A stretch of DNA of 5,777 nucleotides from JADJLQ01 sp040007895 (GTDB lineage: Bacteria > Bacteroidota > Bacteroidia > Chitinophagales > Saprospiraceae), in contig JBDTUE010000265.1 in the NCBI GenBank assembly GCA_040007895.1, forward strand, positions 1 through 5,777, read 5' to 3'. The notes under the pieces were generated by a model, which saw only the letters and a list, made by a program, of their open reading frames with translations, was not told the origin of the DNA and searched no databases. A program made the translations under genes and the position numbers. Positions 5,738 through 5,777 of the stretch are shown here, in pieces; within the stretch, counting starts at the first letter, position 1; every line of letters starts with the position of its first letter.

Positions 5738-5777
5738 TTCCTCATCCATCTACCTCTCGTAAAATCAGGAAAAGTAA
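5704..5777 (-). CDS. Possible C-terminus of a convergent gene (partial)
   Basis: Read on the minus strand, one frame stays open from the window edge to a TAA at 5704-5706 and gives about 23 residues ending in FTRGRWMRN...EFVAGDIY. The residue mix looks protein-like, and a convergent gene would fit the end of the cassette. Only 24 codons are visible, an open frame of this length is not rare by chance, and the family cannot be recognised. If real, its last codons overlap the hairpin at 5688-5723, which could then act on both transcripts. Confidence 0.3.
   Translation of the reverse strand, partial: TFPDFTRGRWMRNKNEFVAGDIY

Overview
The window looks like a chromosomal stretch from a member of the Bacteroidota. 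The evidence is a perfect TAnnTTTG-type -7 box in front of the first gene, no Shine-Dalgarno sequence before any start codon (short A/T-rich leaders instead), AT-rich composition, and a DUF1015 protein and a GT87-type membrane protein whose motifs resemble those I recall from Bacteroidota. I cannot place it more finely; the heptanucleotide intergenic repeats are only suggestive. I saw no rRNA, tRNA, CRISPR array or insertion sequence.

Layout. (1) 44-1720, plus strand: ettA, a complete ABC-F translation factor with its own promoter at the window edge. (2) 1721-1842: a spacer between two convergent genes, filled with two heptanucleotide repeat arrays. One is a degenerate GAATGAY set (1724-1760). 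The other is a nearly perfect ten-unit GTCAATY array (1772-1841) that ends one base before the stop codon of the next gene. (3) 1843-2898, minus strand: a DUF1015 protein that is short and divergent at its N-terminus. (4) 2899-3031: a divergent spacer with an AT-only patch. (5) 3032-5687, plus strand: a compact three-gene cassette of a multi-spanning GT87-like GT-C glycosyltransferase, an ALG5/DPM1-like GT2 glycosyltransferase and a cytosolic NodB-fold deacetylase. The first two genes overlap by 8 bp and the last two are 3 bp apart. A hairpin followed by a T-run begins at the base after the last stop. (6) 5704-5777, minus strand: possibly the C-terminus of a further, convergent gene.

How the genes may work together. 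ettA is housekeeping, and DUF1015 has no obvious partner here. The three-gene cassette is the most interesting part. A GT2 enzyme of the polyprenyl-phosphate-sugar synthase type, a cytosolic deacetylase and a GT-C enzyme that would use a polyprenyl-phosphate sugar on the far side of the membrane make the same set of steps as the ArnC/ArnD/ArnT route to lipid A aminoarabinose. My inference is that the cassette makes a lipid-linked sugar, possibly de-N-acylates it, and transfers it to an envelope glycan, lipid or protein. Sugar and acceptor cannot be read from the sequence.
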